From contig LSSL01001024.1 in NCBI GenBank assembly GCA_001953115.1, positions 1 through 64,000 on the forward strand: a DNA stretch of 64,000 nucleotides, in the 5' to 3' direction. The position numbers and the translations under genes are program-made. The DNA is from Smittium mucronatum (Eukaryota; Kickxellomycota; Harpellomycetes; Harpellales; Legeriomycetaceae). Below the pieces are notes generated by a model. The model saw only the letters and a list, made by a program, of their open reading frames with translations. It did no database searches and was not told the origin of the DNA. Shown here one piece after another: positions 26,157-36,430 of the stretch. Positions within the stretch are counted from its first letter, which is position 1. The number at the start of each line of letters is the position of its first letter.

Positions 26157-28478
26157 CTATCTCTGATCAACAGCACACATCCATATTCTAGTTTTGTATG
26201 TCTTGAACAGTTCGCGGACAAGCTCTCTAAAATCAATTCTGTGATCAGCGTTGAAAAAGAATATAAGCTTGCGACGGTCCCATTGGTATTCTGCGTCTAC
26301 TACCTCCATTGGTAACTTAAGTGATCGGACCTTAGCTTGACAAACGAGTAAAGCTTTTTGTTCATCCTGGGATTTGGATACCATCACGTCAATATCAGTG
26401 CTATCAGCAACTCTAAAGACTCTTTTGATTGAAATGTCCTTAGGATTTATCTGAGAAAAAGGCTCGTTGTTACCAGAATTTTGGGGGGAGGTTTTTTCTT
26501 TTGGATTATTGTTTGTCGCCACATCGGAACCTAAAGAGAGATTGGATTTTACCACATCGGAAAATTGGGGAACCGAGGCTGTATTGCTATGACCCTCGGA
26601 ATTACCTGAGCTTCCTGAGGAGCTGTTTTTATTTGAATCAGATATTGAAGAATTGTTAGAATCTTTACTATCATCCTCTCGGTACCTGGATGCCATAAAC
26701 TGAATAGCCTGATCTTTGCTACTATATTCTTCAATTATCAAGCCCAAGTCCTGTCCTCGATCAGCCTCTACAATAGCACAGACACCAGGGGCAATATTTT
26801 GATTTGAGGGCACTTTGTTTTCAGATGATGACTTTGAGAAAAAGAACAAATCATTCCTTTTCCCCTTGAATTGCACCACAAAAATTCGGGCATCAGAAGG
26901 AAGAAGATTTAAAGGGACTCCTCTGCCCATATCGCTTAGCGAAGAATTATTGGAGCCCGAGTTATTTCCATAAAATTGTGATGGGCTCTGGAAGGCCCCC
27001 AAGTTGTTTGGGTTATTCTGATGATTCACGGGGATCTGCATCTTCATACCACTTGACGAGGAATAATGGGAAATATTGCTTTGATTAAGGTTAGATGGGG
27101 GGATATTGAGTCCTATCGACGATTGTTGGAAGTTCAAAGATCCGTAATTAGGTTGCTGAAGAGAGGGGGGTCTATTATAAGAAAATGAAAATGGGGGTTC
27201 GTTTTTCAAAGAACCAGGTATATATCCACCATTTTGGGGCCAAATAAATCCTCCTTGAGGAGTGTCATTAAGTCCAGGAAAACTTGTCTTCCCACTAATT
27301 GGATAAATATTGCTTAAACCAGAAACATTAGACGAAAAGTTTGGACCAGGGCCAGAACCCCGAGGATAAAAATTGTCGTAATATTGCATAGACTGAATAG
27401 GATTTCGATATCTCATTTGGTATGGATTATTATTAACCTGGCCGATGTGGGCATTTTGAGTTTCAGATTGTTGCCCCAAGACAGGCAAAGGCTGGCCAGG
27501 AAATGAAAGTTCAGGAAATCCGCTTGAGGAATTGTTCTTGTTAAATAGAGGATTTGAAGGGGCATTAGATGGAATGAATTGGCCCAAGGAAGATTTGTGA
27601 TGTAGATCAGACAGATCGAAAGAGGAGTGTCTAGGAACTACATTGGGTCGAGCACCCGTCTGATCGGAGCTGTGACTCAAAGGGTATAATGTTCCGGGAG
27701 CCTTTGAGCCTAAACTTGCACTTGAATTAATGGTGCTAGTTTTATCGCTAATGTCCATAGCACTCATCAAAACACTATCAACAAATTCAGCTTCAGCCGC
27801 AGCATCTGCGGCGGCCATGTTCAAAATATCTAAATCCTTCAATGAAGAATCGGATTCACGCTTGGGATTCACTAGAGTATGATTTCCCATTGCTCCAAAG
27901 CGATTGGAGTTTTTGATTTCCATCCCGGAACTAGGAAAATTAAAGAGGTTGGATTTCTCTCCAGAATCGTAGGAATCGGAACCAATTTTTCTTGGAAAAG
28001 GGGGCCAAGCCTCGGAAGAATAGATTCCTGAATCGTTGGCGGGATTTTGACCCAGATTGTTAGATTGATTAGAACTGTTTCCTACCATCATACCACCCAG
28101 TTTTGACAAACCAGCACCCTTATCAAAACTCAATTTTTCAGTGTCCTCCACTAAGCTATCAAGGCCCCAAATAGAACCTTGGTCCTCTTTAGACAGAGAG
28201 CCGGCAAGAACCCTCGTCGATTGACTTCCAACAGCTTTCCAATCAATGTTGACTTCATCACCGCTAGACTTATAAATCGAATCCGCCTCAGGGAATATAT
28301 CGGACTCGCGTTTAAAAGTTGATTTCATCGAATATTGATCAGTATTGGGGGGTTCTTCTAATTTTCGATTGGAAACAAGAGAGGCTTTTAATTGTGAAAT
28401 TTTCGAATTTTTTATATCGGATTGATTTCCAGAAATTTCATCGATGTTTTCCTCTAGGGTATTGGTGAATGACAACAT
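26157..28478 (-). CDS. PSP1: PSP1 C-terminal domain protein, fungal
   Basis: A 773-codon uninterrupted frame. The start (28476-28478) is the first ATG after an in-frame TGA at 28554-28556, 25 codons upstream; the stop is TAG at 26157-26159. Residues about 1-527 are low complexity, rich in Ser, Asn, Pro, Gly and Gln, with a short Ala-rich helix (AAADAAAEAEFVDSVLMSAM) near 222-243. Residues about 528-600 hold the first half of the PSP1 fold (FVVQFKGKRNDLFFF, then VCAIVEADRGQDLG). An Asn/Ser-rich insert follows. Residues about 683-773 are the second half, with LVCQAKVRSLKLPMEVVDAE, YQWDRRKLIFFF, RIDFRELVRELF and YKTRIWM. Fungal Psp1 is known as a cytoplasmic RNA-metabolism-linked protein whose overexpression suppresses yeast DNA polymerase alpha mutants; its biochemistry is unclear. 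Composition is much less AT-rich than the flanks, consistent with a constrained gene. No intron seen; an additional upstream exon cannot be excluded. Confidence 0.93.
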   Translation of the reverse strand: MLSFTNTLEENIDEISGNQSDIKNSKISQLKASLVSNRKLEEPPNTDQYSMKSTFKRESDIFPEADSIYKSSGDEVNIDWKAVGSQSTRVLAGSLSKEDQGSIWGLDSLVEDTEKLSFDKGAGLSKLGGMMVGNSSNQSNNLGQNPANDSGIYSSEAWPPFPRKIGSDSYDSGEKSNLFNFPSSGMEIKNSNRFGAMGNHTLVNPKRESDSSLKDLDILNMAAADAAAEAEFVDSVLMSAMDISDKTSTINSSASLGSKAPGTLYPLSHSSDQTGARPNVVPRHSSFDLSDLHHKSSLGQFIPSNAPSNPLFNKNNSSSGFPELSFPGQPLPVLGQQSETQNAHIGQVNNNPYQMRYRNPIQSMQYYDNFYPRGSGPGPNFSSNVSGLSNIYPISGKTSFPGLNDTPQGGFIWPQNGGYIPGSLKNEPPFSFSYNRPPSLQQPNYGSLNFQQSSIGLNIPPSNLNQSNISHYSSSSGMKMQIPVNHQNNPNNLGAFQSPSQFYGNNSGSNNSSLSDMGRGVPLNLLPSDARIFVVQFKGKRNDLFFFSKSSSENKVPSNQNIAPGVCAIVEADRGQDLGLIIEEYSSKDQAIQFMASRYREDDSKDSNNSSISDSNKNSSSGSSGNSEGHSNTASVPQFSDVVKSNLSLGSDVATNNNPKEKTSPQNSGNNEPFSQINPKDISIKRVFRVADSTDIDVMVSKSQDEQKALLVCQAKVRSLKLPMEVVDAEYQWDRRKLIFFFNADHRIDFRELVRELFKTYKTRIWMCAVDQR

Positions 28479-31400
28479 TTTACCGAATTTAGATATAATG
28501 TAGGATAGAGTGTGAGATTTTCCAAATATTTGACTTTTCGGGAGTATTGATTCTCAAGAAAAATCGAAGGAAGAATATAAGATTTGATCAGCACTAAGTT
28601 CTATTGTACAAAAAATAATTCTTTGCCTAAAATATACGGCAAGATTTTGATGAGTGATATTCGTGTATTTGTCTATTTATATAAGGGAATGATCAAAAGT
28701 ATGAGAATAGATGGCAGAATAAAATTAAAATTTATATAGATAAAAACTTACAGGTAAAGGTTAAATTTCAGATCTATAATAGTCTAAATATATATAATCT
28801 AAAATGGGAGGCGGATAAGAATTGGTAATAAAACGTATAAGACTGATAGATGGGTATACTGAAATGAGGCTGAAGGATGTTACATAAATCTACAGGCTAG
28901 GCAGAAAAGCTAATCTAATTGTATGGTGGAAGATGTTAAAAGGTGTGAGGTGAAAATTAAAAAAATAAAATCTAGATAATAGTAAGTTAGTTATAATTGA
29001 AAGATTATATATATGAAAAAGCGAATGAGGCAACATTTGCCAAAAGAAGGAAGATGTAGCAGGCGCTATTTGTATATAAATAAGACAACCTGATATTACT
29101 TAAATCAAGTAGCTAATTTGGTAAAGAGAAGATCCGCCAAATTAGCACAATGACAATTAGACGTGAGTCAAGCTCTAGACGAATAGAATTTGAGATGTAC
29201 ATTCACACATTAGGTAAATACATAAATTTGGATAAATTAAAATCCAATTACAGCATATGATTTATATGACTGCATCCACATCAAATAACTGGTTGATTTA
29301 ATAATTGATAAACTTGACCAATGATATCGATGATAAGAAACAATGAGATGCGTAAAACAGAAACCGCATATAAGAAAATGACATAATACCTATGAACTTC
29401 CTAATGGAGTGAGTAAACAGAATTCGAGAAAGGATGGTGGGGACGTAATAGATCAAGGTTTACTCATATATATGTGTATTTACTACAAAAAAAATATTAT
29501 ATGTCAACCCTAGGATAAAGTGGGGAGCTCAGAAATAGACTGGTTCCAAGAAAAGCATTTTATATCCAAATCCGTGGTCATTAAAATGTCTCAATATTAA
29601 AATAAATAGAGTAAGACATATGTTTCACGTCCCTCAACAAATTTATAGCAACACAAAATACTACTTTTGAGTTAAGAAAGATAGCATTTTCTTTAAAGAA
29701 TTTTCAAAAAAAAAAAAATCTCGGATAGACGGGTTATGACCGCACTATATGATTATATGGGTGTCATAATATGTACAATTCCTTCATTAGGGGCGAAAAA
29801 ATGTGAACTTTGAATAAAAATTATATAAGCGTGATACAGATATTAAAGACATATGCAGATAAGTATTTTTCACTCCACAAACATATAAATAGATTGGGTT
29901 ATATCGGATTATATAGGATTCAATTGGATAAGTGTTGGTAGCCAAATATCAAATACTACCGCACCCACCCCCACCTGTAGCATCCTCTAAAAAGAGAAAT
30001 TTTCGGGATGTTAAAGGAATGTTTCAAAACAGTTCATCGACTATTTAATTTGAAACAAACCTTGGTATGTACTTGTTTTACCGGGTATATTGAGTAAAAT
30101 CATTAGTCAAAATGTTGTAAACAACTTACTACTTCCGGGTGTGATACGTCTGGATATTGATAGAGTTTTCCAAGATATTTTCTTTAGCAAATGATACAAC
30201 TATTATTCCTGGAATTCTAAAATTCACTAAAGCAGGCAATGTTTCTGAAACTAATACGCGTTTTAAAGTTGAGAGTTTTGATCTTTTTCTGTTAAAATTA
30301 TTGCGGGATTATATATCAAAAGCTCGACTTATTGCATATATTATATTTATTGAGCAGCTTTCAGAAGTGTTTAGATTCTGTTCTTTCAAAATTATTTAGG
30401 AGAATTGAATAACGACAATAATAATAAAAACATTAAATTTCAAAACAAAAAAAATATCTACAGCGAACGAAAAGAGAAGTAAAAATATACTGATCAATTA
30501 TACAATTAAGGAGAAAAAATTGGTTTAATTCAAGTTCTAATAGCAAGACTGCGGTACTTTTTGTTTATTGGGGATGCTGTCAATTATATACTTTTAGGTA
30601 TCCTATTCATGAATTGGATCTTGTACTACATAGATATTTCCCTACACATTTTTCGTTGGTTGAAGGCTATTTTATTTTCCATATTTAGCATATGACACTT
30701 TGATATTTGTTAATATGCAAATTTGATACTTTTCTATTAAAGCAACATGCTCTAACAGGATAATGTAGAAAGGGCTTTAACACAACCCCATTATTGACGA
30801 CTGTCAATGGACAGATGCATATTTCACCTTTCAACCTGAAGAGTATATGCTGCTCGCGTTCCAAAATCGCTATTATCATCCTCCCACCCCTAGCTCTAAA
30901 CCTCTATGAGGAATAGAAGGTAAACAAAGGTGCCGGGCATCCATAATAATGCAACATTTTCTGTTTCGGGTGCCTTCGCGTAAGTAATGAGGTCTATTGT
31001 ATATCGCTAGTATTTGATGCGATTTCCATTTTAGGATTTACACAGATGCAGTTCTGTCAATGCAAATCACATTAATCAGCTGCTATTGGCTTAATAATAA
31101 GTATCATTTATTTCCTACAAATACACTTCGCGTCAACGCCAACGCCAACATGGTGACTATCATATCAGGCAATAGTCCTTCATCTCTACTCTTCTTTACC
31201 CAATAGCATTATTTATTATTAATCAACTTCTTGAGGTATATTTAATACGCAGCAAATCATTAGTACAATTCAATGCTGCATTGTGTGATCAAGCATATTC
31301 ACCATTTTTATGCGCCCATGCCAAAATTTCACATTGTTTCTAGCTTAGTATTCATTATTTTATTCCCGAGCTTATAAACAATGACTTTTAATGGTTTTAT
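28479..31400. other. Intergenic DNA upstream of the PSP1 gene
   Basis: Less AT-rich than the deserts, so possibly under some constraint, and expected to hold the PSP1 promoter near 28480-28700. I see no clear TATA element that stands out from the AT background. Two small frames were examined and not recognised: 30157-30399 plus and 30685-30879 minus. The latter lies in a mixed-composition stretch (30680-31350) whose minus-strand translation stays open in pieces (for example CEILAWAHKNGEYA near 31310). That could be a lost gene or transposon, but no family was identified. Confidence 0.5.
29112..29146. repeat. Perfect 10-bp hairpin
   Basis: GCTAATTTGG at 29112-29121 pairs exactly with CCAAATTAGC at 29137-29146 across a 15-base loop. 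It lies about 630 bp upstream of the PSP1 start codon. It could be a footprint of a small foldback element or a regulatory inverted repeat. Confidence 0.6.
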
Positions 31401-31525
31401 CGTCTCTATTGATATTGAGATGAATGAAAATTTGCCGGAAATTAAGAATGCATGGCATACTAGCATAATTTGGGCTTTTTCTTTCAACTAATGGCTTAAA
31501 ATTTGGTTATTATTTGTCAATAAAT

Positions 31526-31615
31526 GTCTGATCTTTTAACGATAATTGCTAATTGATCTTTTTAAAAACCAAGCGTTAAAAGCTATTATCCATGAGATTC
31601 TTTTCAAGATCAGAC
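31526..31615. repeat. Inverted repeat TGTCTGATCTT / AAGATCAGACA
   Basis: TGTCTGATCTT at about 31526-31536 is exactly complementary to AAGATCAGACA at about 31605-31615. An inner pair, CTTTTAACG and CGTTAAAAG, lies between them. Likely a small foldback element. Confidence 0.55.
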
Positions 31616-31796
31616 ACTTTTTTCCTTCAAGCCTTATAGACCGATTTTACTTCGGTAAACTATTGGTTTAATAACTATGTATAGTTTTCAAAATTGTGGT
31701 AGACTTGCCTAATTGGTTTTTTCCAATCTGTTATTTGCTACAATTTGATTTTATCGAATAAAAAGAAGCTTATTAATAATCGTTATTTTTACTAAA

Positions 31797-32095
31797 AAGG
31801 AAATAGAAACTCTCGCAAGTAAAACGTCTGGTGTGTCTAAGAATCTGCCATATAGACTAATGAAATAATTACAAAAGTTTGGTCTTTAGCAGACTAATTT
31901 CTAGCTCTTTTAGAGCAAACAGATAAAGAGACTGTTAATTTTTTGTTGATATATAAAATTGAACTTATCAAACTAATTGGCTTGTTATATTATATTCAAA
32001 TAGAATATTTAAAATTTTATAAATGGGAGATTCTCTTTGAGATCGAGCATTTCTCTTTTAAACTTCTACTACTTTCCTAATTTGGAAATATGCTA
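31797..32095. repeat. MITE copy A (TTTCCTAATTTGGAAA family)
   Basis: The left part (31822-31856) shares AAGAATCTGCCATATA and its flanks with the block at about 32730-32770. The right part (32019-32092) carries GGGAGATTCTCTTTGAG and TTTCCTAATTTGGAAA, the reverse complement of the block at 32996-33056. About 300 bp in total. Confidence 0.5.
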
Positions 32096-32432
32096 AAAAG
32101 GTATTATATAAACCATCTATTAATCTAGAATTGGAATTACGAAAAAAATCTTTTATTGGCAAAATGATGAATTTTTATTAATGCTAGCATAATTTTCCTA
32201 TTTTTTTTTGGCTTACCATTGTTACATTTCATTATAGCCAATGGTTTACACCTGAAAAAAAGGTCTAGTCTTTAAAAGAATCTTCTCAAACCCAGACCAA
32301 TTAATTCTCTTCATGCATAAAATTAAAATAAAAATATTCTTTTTATTCGTGGAGCATAATTATTTTTTTATAGAAAAAAAAGCATTTTACCCAATAAATG
32401 CTATTAATTTTACAGATTTGGCATATTCTTAA

Positions 32433-32662
32433 CCCTTTCGTTGTCGGTAAGCCATTTCGTGTAATTTTCATTGATAATATTTACACTTTGATTTCAGCTT
32501 TGATAAATTAACGTACTATTGGTTAAATATTTAAAATTATTAATATACTTGCCAATTTAAAAAATCTAACCGCTAGTACGTTAATTTATAAAGTCGAAAA
32601 TTAAAGAGGTGTAAATATTGGCCATAGAAATCGCATTAAATGGCCCACTGACGGCGAAAGGG
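32433..32662. mobile_element. TTAA-flanked foldback MITE, piggyBac-like
   Basis: A 230-bp element flanked on both sides by TTAA (32429-32432 and 32663-32666). It begins CCCTTTCG and ends CGAAAGGG. The inverted repeat continues inward to make almost the whole element a palindrome of roughly 95-bp arms with about 75 percent pairing (for example ATTAACGTACTA on the left against TAGTACGTTAAT on the right). TTAA duplications with termini starting CCC are the hallmark of piggyBac elements. No transposase is present, so it would have been mobilised from elsewhere. Confidence 0.75.
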
Positions 32663-32702
32663 TTAAAAAACGAAAAACGGATTACTATTAATCAGAATTT
32701 CA

Positions 32703-33065
32703 TTTAAATTAGGAAATAAGAAGCTCATAAAAATAAAACTCTGGTATATCAAAGAATCTGCCATATACATACCACTAATACAAATGTAATTATAAGAGAT
32801 ATGGGATTCGTTTTGAAAGACTTATTTTTGCCATTTAAACCATTGGTCTAAAATGAATTCACTTTACATCCAAACCAATAAAATTAGAAAATCGTAATGT
32901 TTTAATAACCCATCAATATTTTAGCCAATAGAAAATTCTCTTTGTTATATCAGATCTTACACTCACTATAATTTTATAGAGTATTTTTTATTTTATTTCC
33001 AAATTAGGAAAATAATAATTTTTCAATGGGAAGTGCTCGCCCTCAAAGGGAATCTCCAAAATATT
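32703..33065. repeat. MITE copy B (TTTCCAAATTAGGAAA family)
   Basis: Starts near AAATTAGGAAATAAGAAGC, carries the AAGAATCTGCCATATA word shared with copy A, and ends with TTTCCAAATTAGGAAA at about 32996-33011. Then come GGGAAGTGCTCGCCCTC and AAAGGGAATCTCC. The right block is the reverse complement of the right block of copy A. Confidence 0.5.
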
Positions 33066-33594
33066 ATAAATCTATTACAAAATTAAGGTGATGTAGCAAA
33101 TAAAATACAAGCTCTTATTCAGTGAAAGACAGTAAAAAAAAATATTGGCCATAAATGAGTGCACAATTTTTTTTATTATTGGCTAAAAAGTTAGTGATTC
33201 TTTTCAAGAGTGTCAGGATACTTGACATACATGACATTTCAACTAATTATTCAGCCTATTACAAATCAAAATCAAAATGTACTTCCCAGTAAAAACAGCA
33301 AACTTTTATAAAATATGCCTTTTAAAAAAATGTGTTTAATACTATATCATTAGTGGGCAAAATTTAGACTAAATGCCATGTAGGTCAATTGGAAATAGGT
33401 GAAATGTCTCATATCACTTTTCAAGAAGACTTTTTTTATGCATAAGCTATTGGCCAAAATAAAATATAATCACGCCAATAAAAGTTGATAATCATACTAG
33501 AGCTCATAAATTTTTATAAGTTTGATAATAAGTGATTCCTATTGAAGTTCCTATTTTAAATTGTTCAATAGTTTTATACAATATCATACTGGAT

Positions 33595-33665
33595 TATTTC
33601 CAAATTAGGAAATTAGTAAATTTTTAATAGAGAAGTGGCCAATTTCAATCAGATTCTCTCAGTTA
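33595..33665. repeat. MITE fragment (TTTCCAAATTAGGAAA family)
   Basis: TTTCCAAATTAGGAAA near 33597, followed after about 20 bases by GAGAAGTGGCC and AGATTCTCT. This is the same order as the right end of copy B. A further weak relative is at about 51988-52050, where TTTCCAAATTAAGAAA is followed by a TTTTCTCTCAAATGGAATC block. Confidence 0.45.
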
Positions 33666-33804
33666 ATACACTCATTCAATCTCTTAACTCATGCTCGTAT
33701 TTGGATTAATCTTCGTATTCCATGTAATAAAAAACAATGGGTTTCTAAAATGGGAAATAAACGATTTTTCAAACCAAGAAATGTTAAAATTTATCTAAAA
33801 AAAG

Positions 33805-33983
33805 GGTGCCATGACTGTTTGCATGCTACCACTTCGTATACTTTTTCTTCCTATGATTTTGCAAGTGAAATTTGAGTATTTTTTAAATCTATGCATGAAA
33901 AATAAAATTCACACTTTTTTTTGGTCAAAAATCATAAGAAATGTTCATATGCCAGTTGGTAGTATATCAATAGTTCTGACACC
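33805..33983. repeat. Imperfect foldback element of about 180 bp
   Basis: Left arm (33805-33865) and right arm (33922-33983) are imperfect reverse complements. GGTGCCATGACTG pairs with the TGACACC side, GCTACCA pairs with TGGTAG, and CTATGATTTT pairs with AAAATCATAAG. No target duplication was found. Confidence 0.5.
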
Positions 33984-34048
33984 AAAATAAGGTGTTATTC
34001 TAATTATGATAATAGTGCTGAATTGGTATAGTATTCTAAAAAACATCT

Positions 34049-34240
34049 TTAAACCCTTTCATTTTCGATGGAAAAAAAAAGGCTTTTATTTTTTGTTCAA
34101 TGTTATCATAGTTTAATATTAATTGTATACTATTAGACTGATCATGGATTTAGCTCAATTGAAATATCTAATGTACACAAATAGGAGTGGGGCAAGTTTT
34201 TGGTCCCGGAAAGAGTTAATGGTATATACTTTTTTAGTTA
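34049..34240. mobile_element. Partial TTAA/CCCTTTC MITE
   Basis: Begins TTAAACCCTTTC (TTAA at 34049-34052). It can be followed in the same order as the element at 38841: a GTTCAATGTT-type block, then CAAATAGGAGT and TTTGGTCCCGGAAAGAG, matching CAAATAGTATT and TTTGGGCCTGAAAAGAG. The right half cannot be found, so it appears truncated just before the DIRS element. Confidence 0.5.
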
Positions 34241-34432
34241 TAAAATCATCCTCTCTAAAGTGTACAAGCAACTATAAAGCTACGAATAAATTAGTAGTAA
34301 ACTTGGGGTTAAGGGCTAATATCTCATACTTTATACGTTTCCCCCATTCGCCATATATTTTCTAATTAGCTAATTTTTCAAAAGTTATCTAAACTTTTGA
34401 ATTTTTTCAAATATTTTCATTCGTAATAAACG

Positions 34433-34459
34433 CATTATATCTCATATAGAAGATATATA
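34433..34459. repeat. DIRS left terminal inverted repeat
   Basis: CATTATATCTCATATAGAAG and onward. It is the reverse complement of 38490-38516 with one mismatch. Confidence 0.65.
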
Positions 34460-34651
34460 CATGTGTCACCATCCTTGTTGGATAATATAATCAAAATTAC
34501 AAATTCTATAAAAAAAAACTCGAATTTTTTCATATATATGATTATATCCTTATCATCTTTTATTTCGCATAAGTACACTACCAGCTTAATAAATTTTAAA
34601 TAATAAGAATTTAACCTTTAAGCTCATAAACTTAAGAACTTAGCTTATATA

Positions 34652-35494
34652 ATGGATCAATATTACATGCAGATTATCCAAGATCTATCTGAAAAGGTCA
34701 ATGGTCTCATGGCGAAAAATGAGCATCAAGGAATTCGTCAAGAAAAGTAGATAGATGTTCAAGCCCCAGAGTGTGATGACCCACACATAAGAACCTGCGA
34801 ACAAATAATGCAAGTAGAAAGCTACCCAGCACTACTAAAATCCCTTTCCAAAGTGGGTGAAGACTTCTTTAGGAACCTACTTGAAGATGATATCAGGAAA
34901 GAAATTATTTATGGGCGTCCAAATTTCATCCCAATGAACTAAAAGTCTCCAACATTGAATGACTCAGCACAGTCTAACGTCAATAAAACGGATTCGACGC
35001 TGTAAAACATACAGCAATCACTCGCACAGCTCAAGATACCATTGTATTATTATATACATTACCAATAACGTCTTAATTGGTTCATTGATGCAGAGGACGA
35101 GGTCATTGTACTAGTGGAGACAATGAGAGAGCTACTATCATATTTATCCTCGAAGATTACCCAAAGCAGGATTAACAACCTGCATAATTCAATGGAAGTT
35201 ACATGCCATGCAACTCAGCTTACCGAATCAACGATCAAAAATTTGATAACAAAATATCAACTAAACAAGATGGTCCCCGCAAAAAAAACGGTTAGTAAAA
35301 GCAGGGCTCAACGTAACAGTCCATTTATCCAGCTCCAGCAGTCAGGCTATAGCTTCCCTGCTGCAACGGCGCCAAATCAATCATCTACCCCAGAAAAACA
35401 CCTTACCAATGCCTCCAACATTCAAGGAGGTCAGTCCCAGGGAAAGAGAAGCTATTTTTTTTCTCAAAAGAGCATGAATTCAGGTACTCAGTAG
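34652..35494 (+). pseudogene. DIRS gag-like ORF remnant
   Basis: Starts at ATG 34652 (MDQYYMQIIQDLSEKVN). It shows SYPALLKSLSKVGEDFFRNL near 34820-34880 and NDSAQSNVNKTDSTL near 34960-35010, then an open segment at 35114-35494 with METMRELLSYLSSKITQSRI. These blocks are the recurrent N-terminal ORF of DIRS-like elements in this fungal group as I recall it. The segment ends in a Gln/Ser/Pro-rich tail. Several stops (TAG near 34748, TAA near 34940) split it. Role in the live element: particle or nucleic-acid binding, by analogy with gag. Confidence 0.65.
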
Positions 35495-36430
35495 AGCAAA
35501 CTACGTCCTCCTCCGTGGGAGGACGCCTCGTTATGTTTCGAGCCACTTGGGCAAAACTCACCAAAAATCAATTGGAGAGAAAAATAGCGGAGAGAGTTTT
35601 GTGATCCCTTTCAGAGATCCGATTCCGGAAATCAAGAAAAATTCCGCAAGTGAGGGAAAATTTTAAAGTCTTTTGCGAAGAAGAGAGCGGAGACGCAGCA
35701 GGGGCGATAAATTCTCCAAAATATTTCAGAAAATTTTACGAGAGCCGAGTTGCGCCCACAAAAATGTGCGCAAGTTATCTGTTGACAACCCACTCTCAAG
35801 GCTCCAAGAGGAAGATGGTCCGTAAGGAGAGAAGTACTATATAAAAGGTGATGGCGGCTCTTCTGCCTAAGGAAGAAATATAGGAAGTGAAGGACAGGAG
35901 ACCTGTATTTTAAATCAACCTATTTGCGATTCCAAAAAATAATGGCGACCTTCTCTTGGTATTGAACCTCAGTAAAATCACCAGCCATATAGAAGAACGC
36001 TCGTTCAAAATTGATACCCTGACATCGATTTGCAGCATGATCAGAAAGAATATTACATGACGTCATTATATCTCGAAGACGAATTTATGAATTTTCTGAT
36101 CCATCATACATGCAATAAATATCCTAGATTTGTGTGGAACGGTATTAAGTTCCAATTTCGATTCCTTCCCTTTGGACTCTTGCTGAGCTTGCAGACATTT
36201 ACCAAGGCTCTCAAGCCGGTGCTGGTCTGGGATTTTACCCAGACAATCCGAGTATCAGCCTAATTGGGTGATCTACTGATAATAATAAATTCCAAGGAGA
36301 ATATTATAAGGAACAATGAAATGATGTATTCGCATTTAGTCAACTTTGGATATAAAATCAAACAGGATAAATCCAGTATATCACCATCCAAATCAATAAA
36401 ACACTTGGGGATGATGATAAAATCTCAATA
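35495..36430 (+). pseudogene. DIRS reverse transcriptase remnant
   Basis: In order: KMCASYLLTTHSQGSKR (35650-35844 frame), LFAIPKNNGDLLLVLNLSKI (about 35920-35975), HIEERSFKIDTLTSICSMIR, then the open frame 36030-36263 with YMTSLYLEDEFMNFLIH, YPRFVWNGIKFQF and FLPFGLLLSLQTFTKALKPV. These match RT motifs 1-4 of DIRS elements. Motif 5, normally YLDD, now reads stop-Leu-Gly-Asp at 36261-36272, so the enzyme is dead even apart from the frameshifts. After it come DLLIIINSKE and IKHLGMM. Confidence 0.85.

Larger units (their letters stand above)
31401..34048. repeat. Cluster of short non-coding inverted-repeat elements
   Basis: This block has no credible reading frame but is full of related short repeats. 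They include TTTCCAAATTAGGAAA-containing units, TTAA-flanked foldbacks, and many copies of ATTGGCCA or ATTGGCTAAAA-type words (near 32215, 32618, 32930, 33145, 33175, 33455). Together they look like a nest of MITEs (non-autonomous DNA transposons) inserted into and beside one another. Individual elements that I could delimit are listed separately. Confidence 0.6.

Noticed and set aside
26112..26315. Plus-strand open frame over the PSP1 3' end
   Set aside because: It is antisense to the conserved PSP1 domain and lacks any motif; a shadow of the real gene. The same holds for 26549-26734 in another minus-strand frame.
30157..30399. 80-codon plus-strand frame upstream of PSP1
   Set aside because: No recognisable motif and no support from neighbouring frames; chance remains the simplest explanation.
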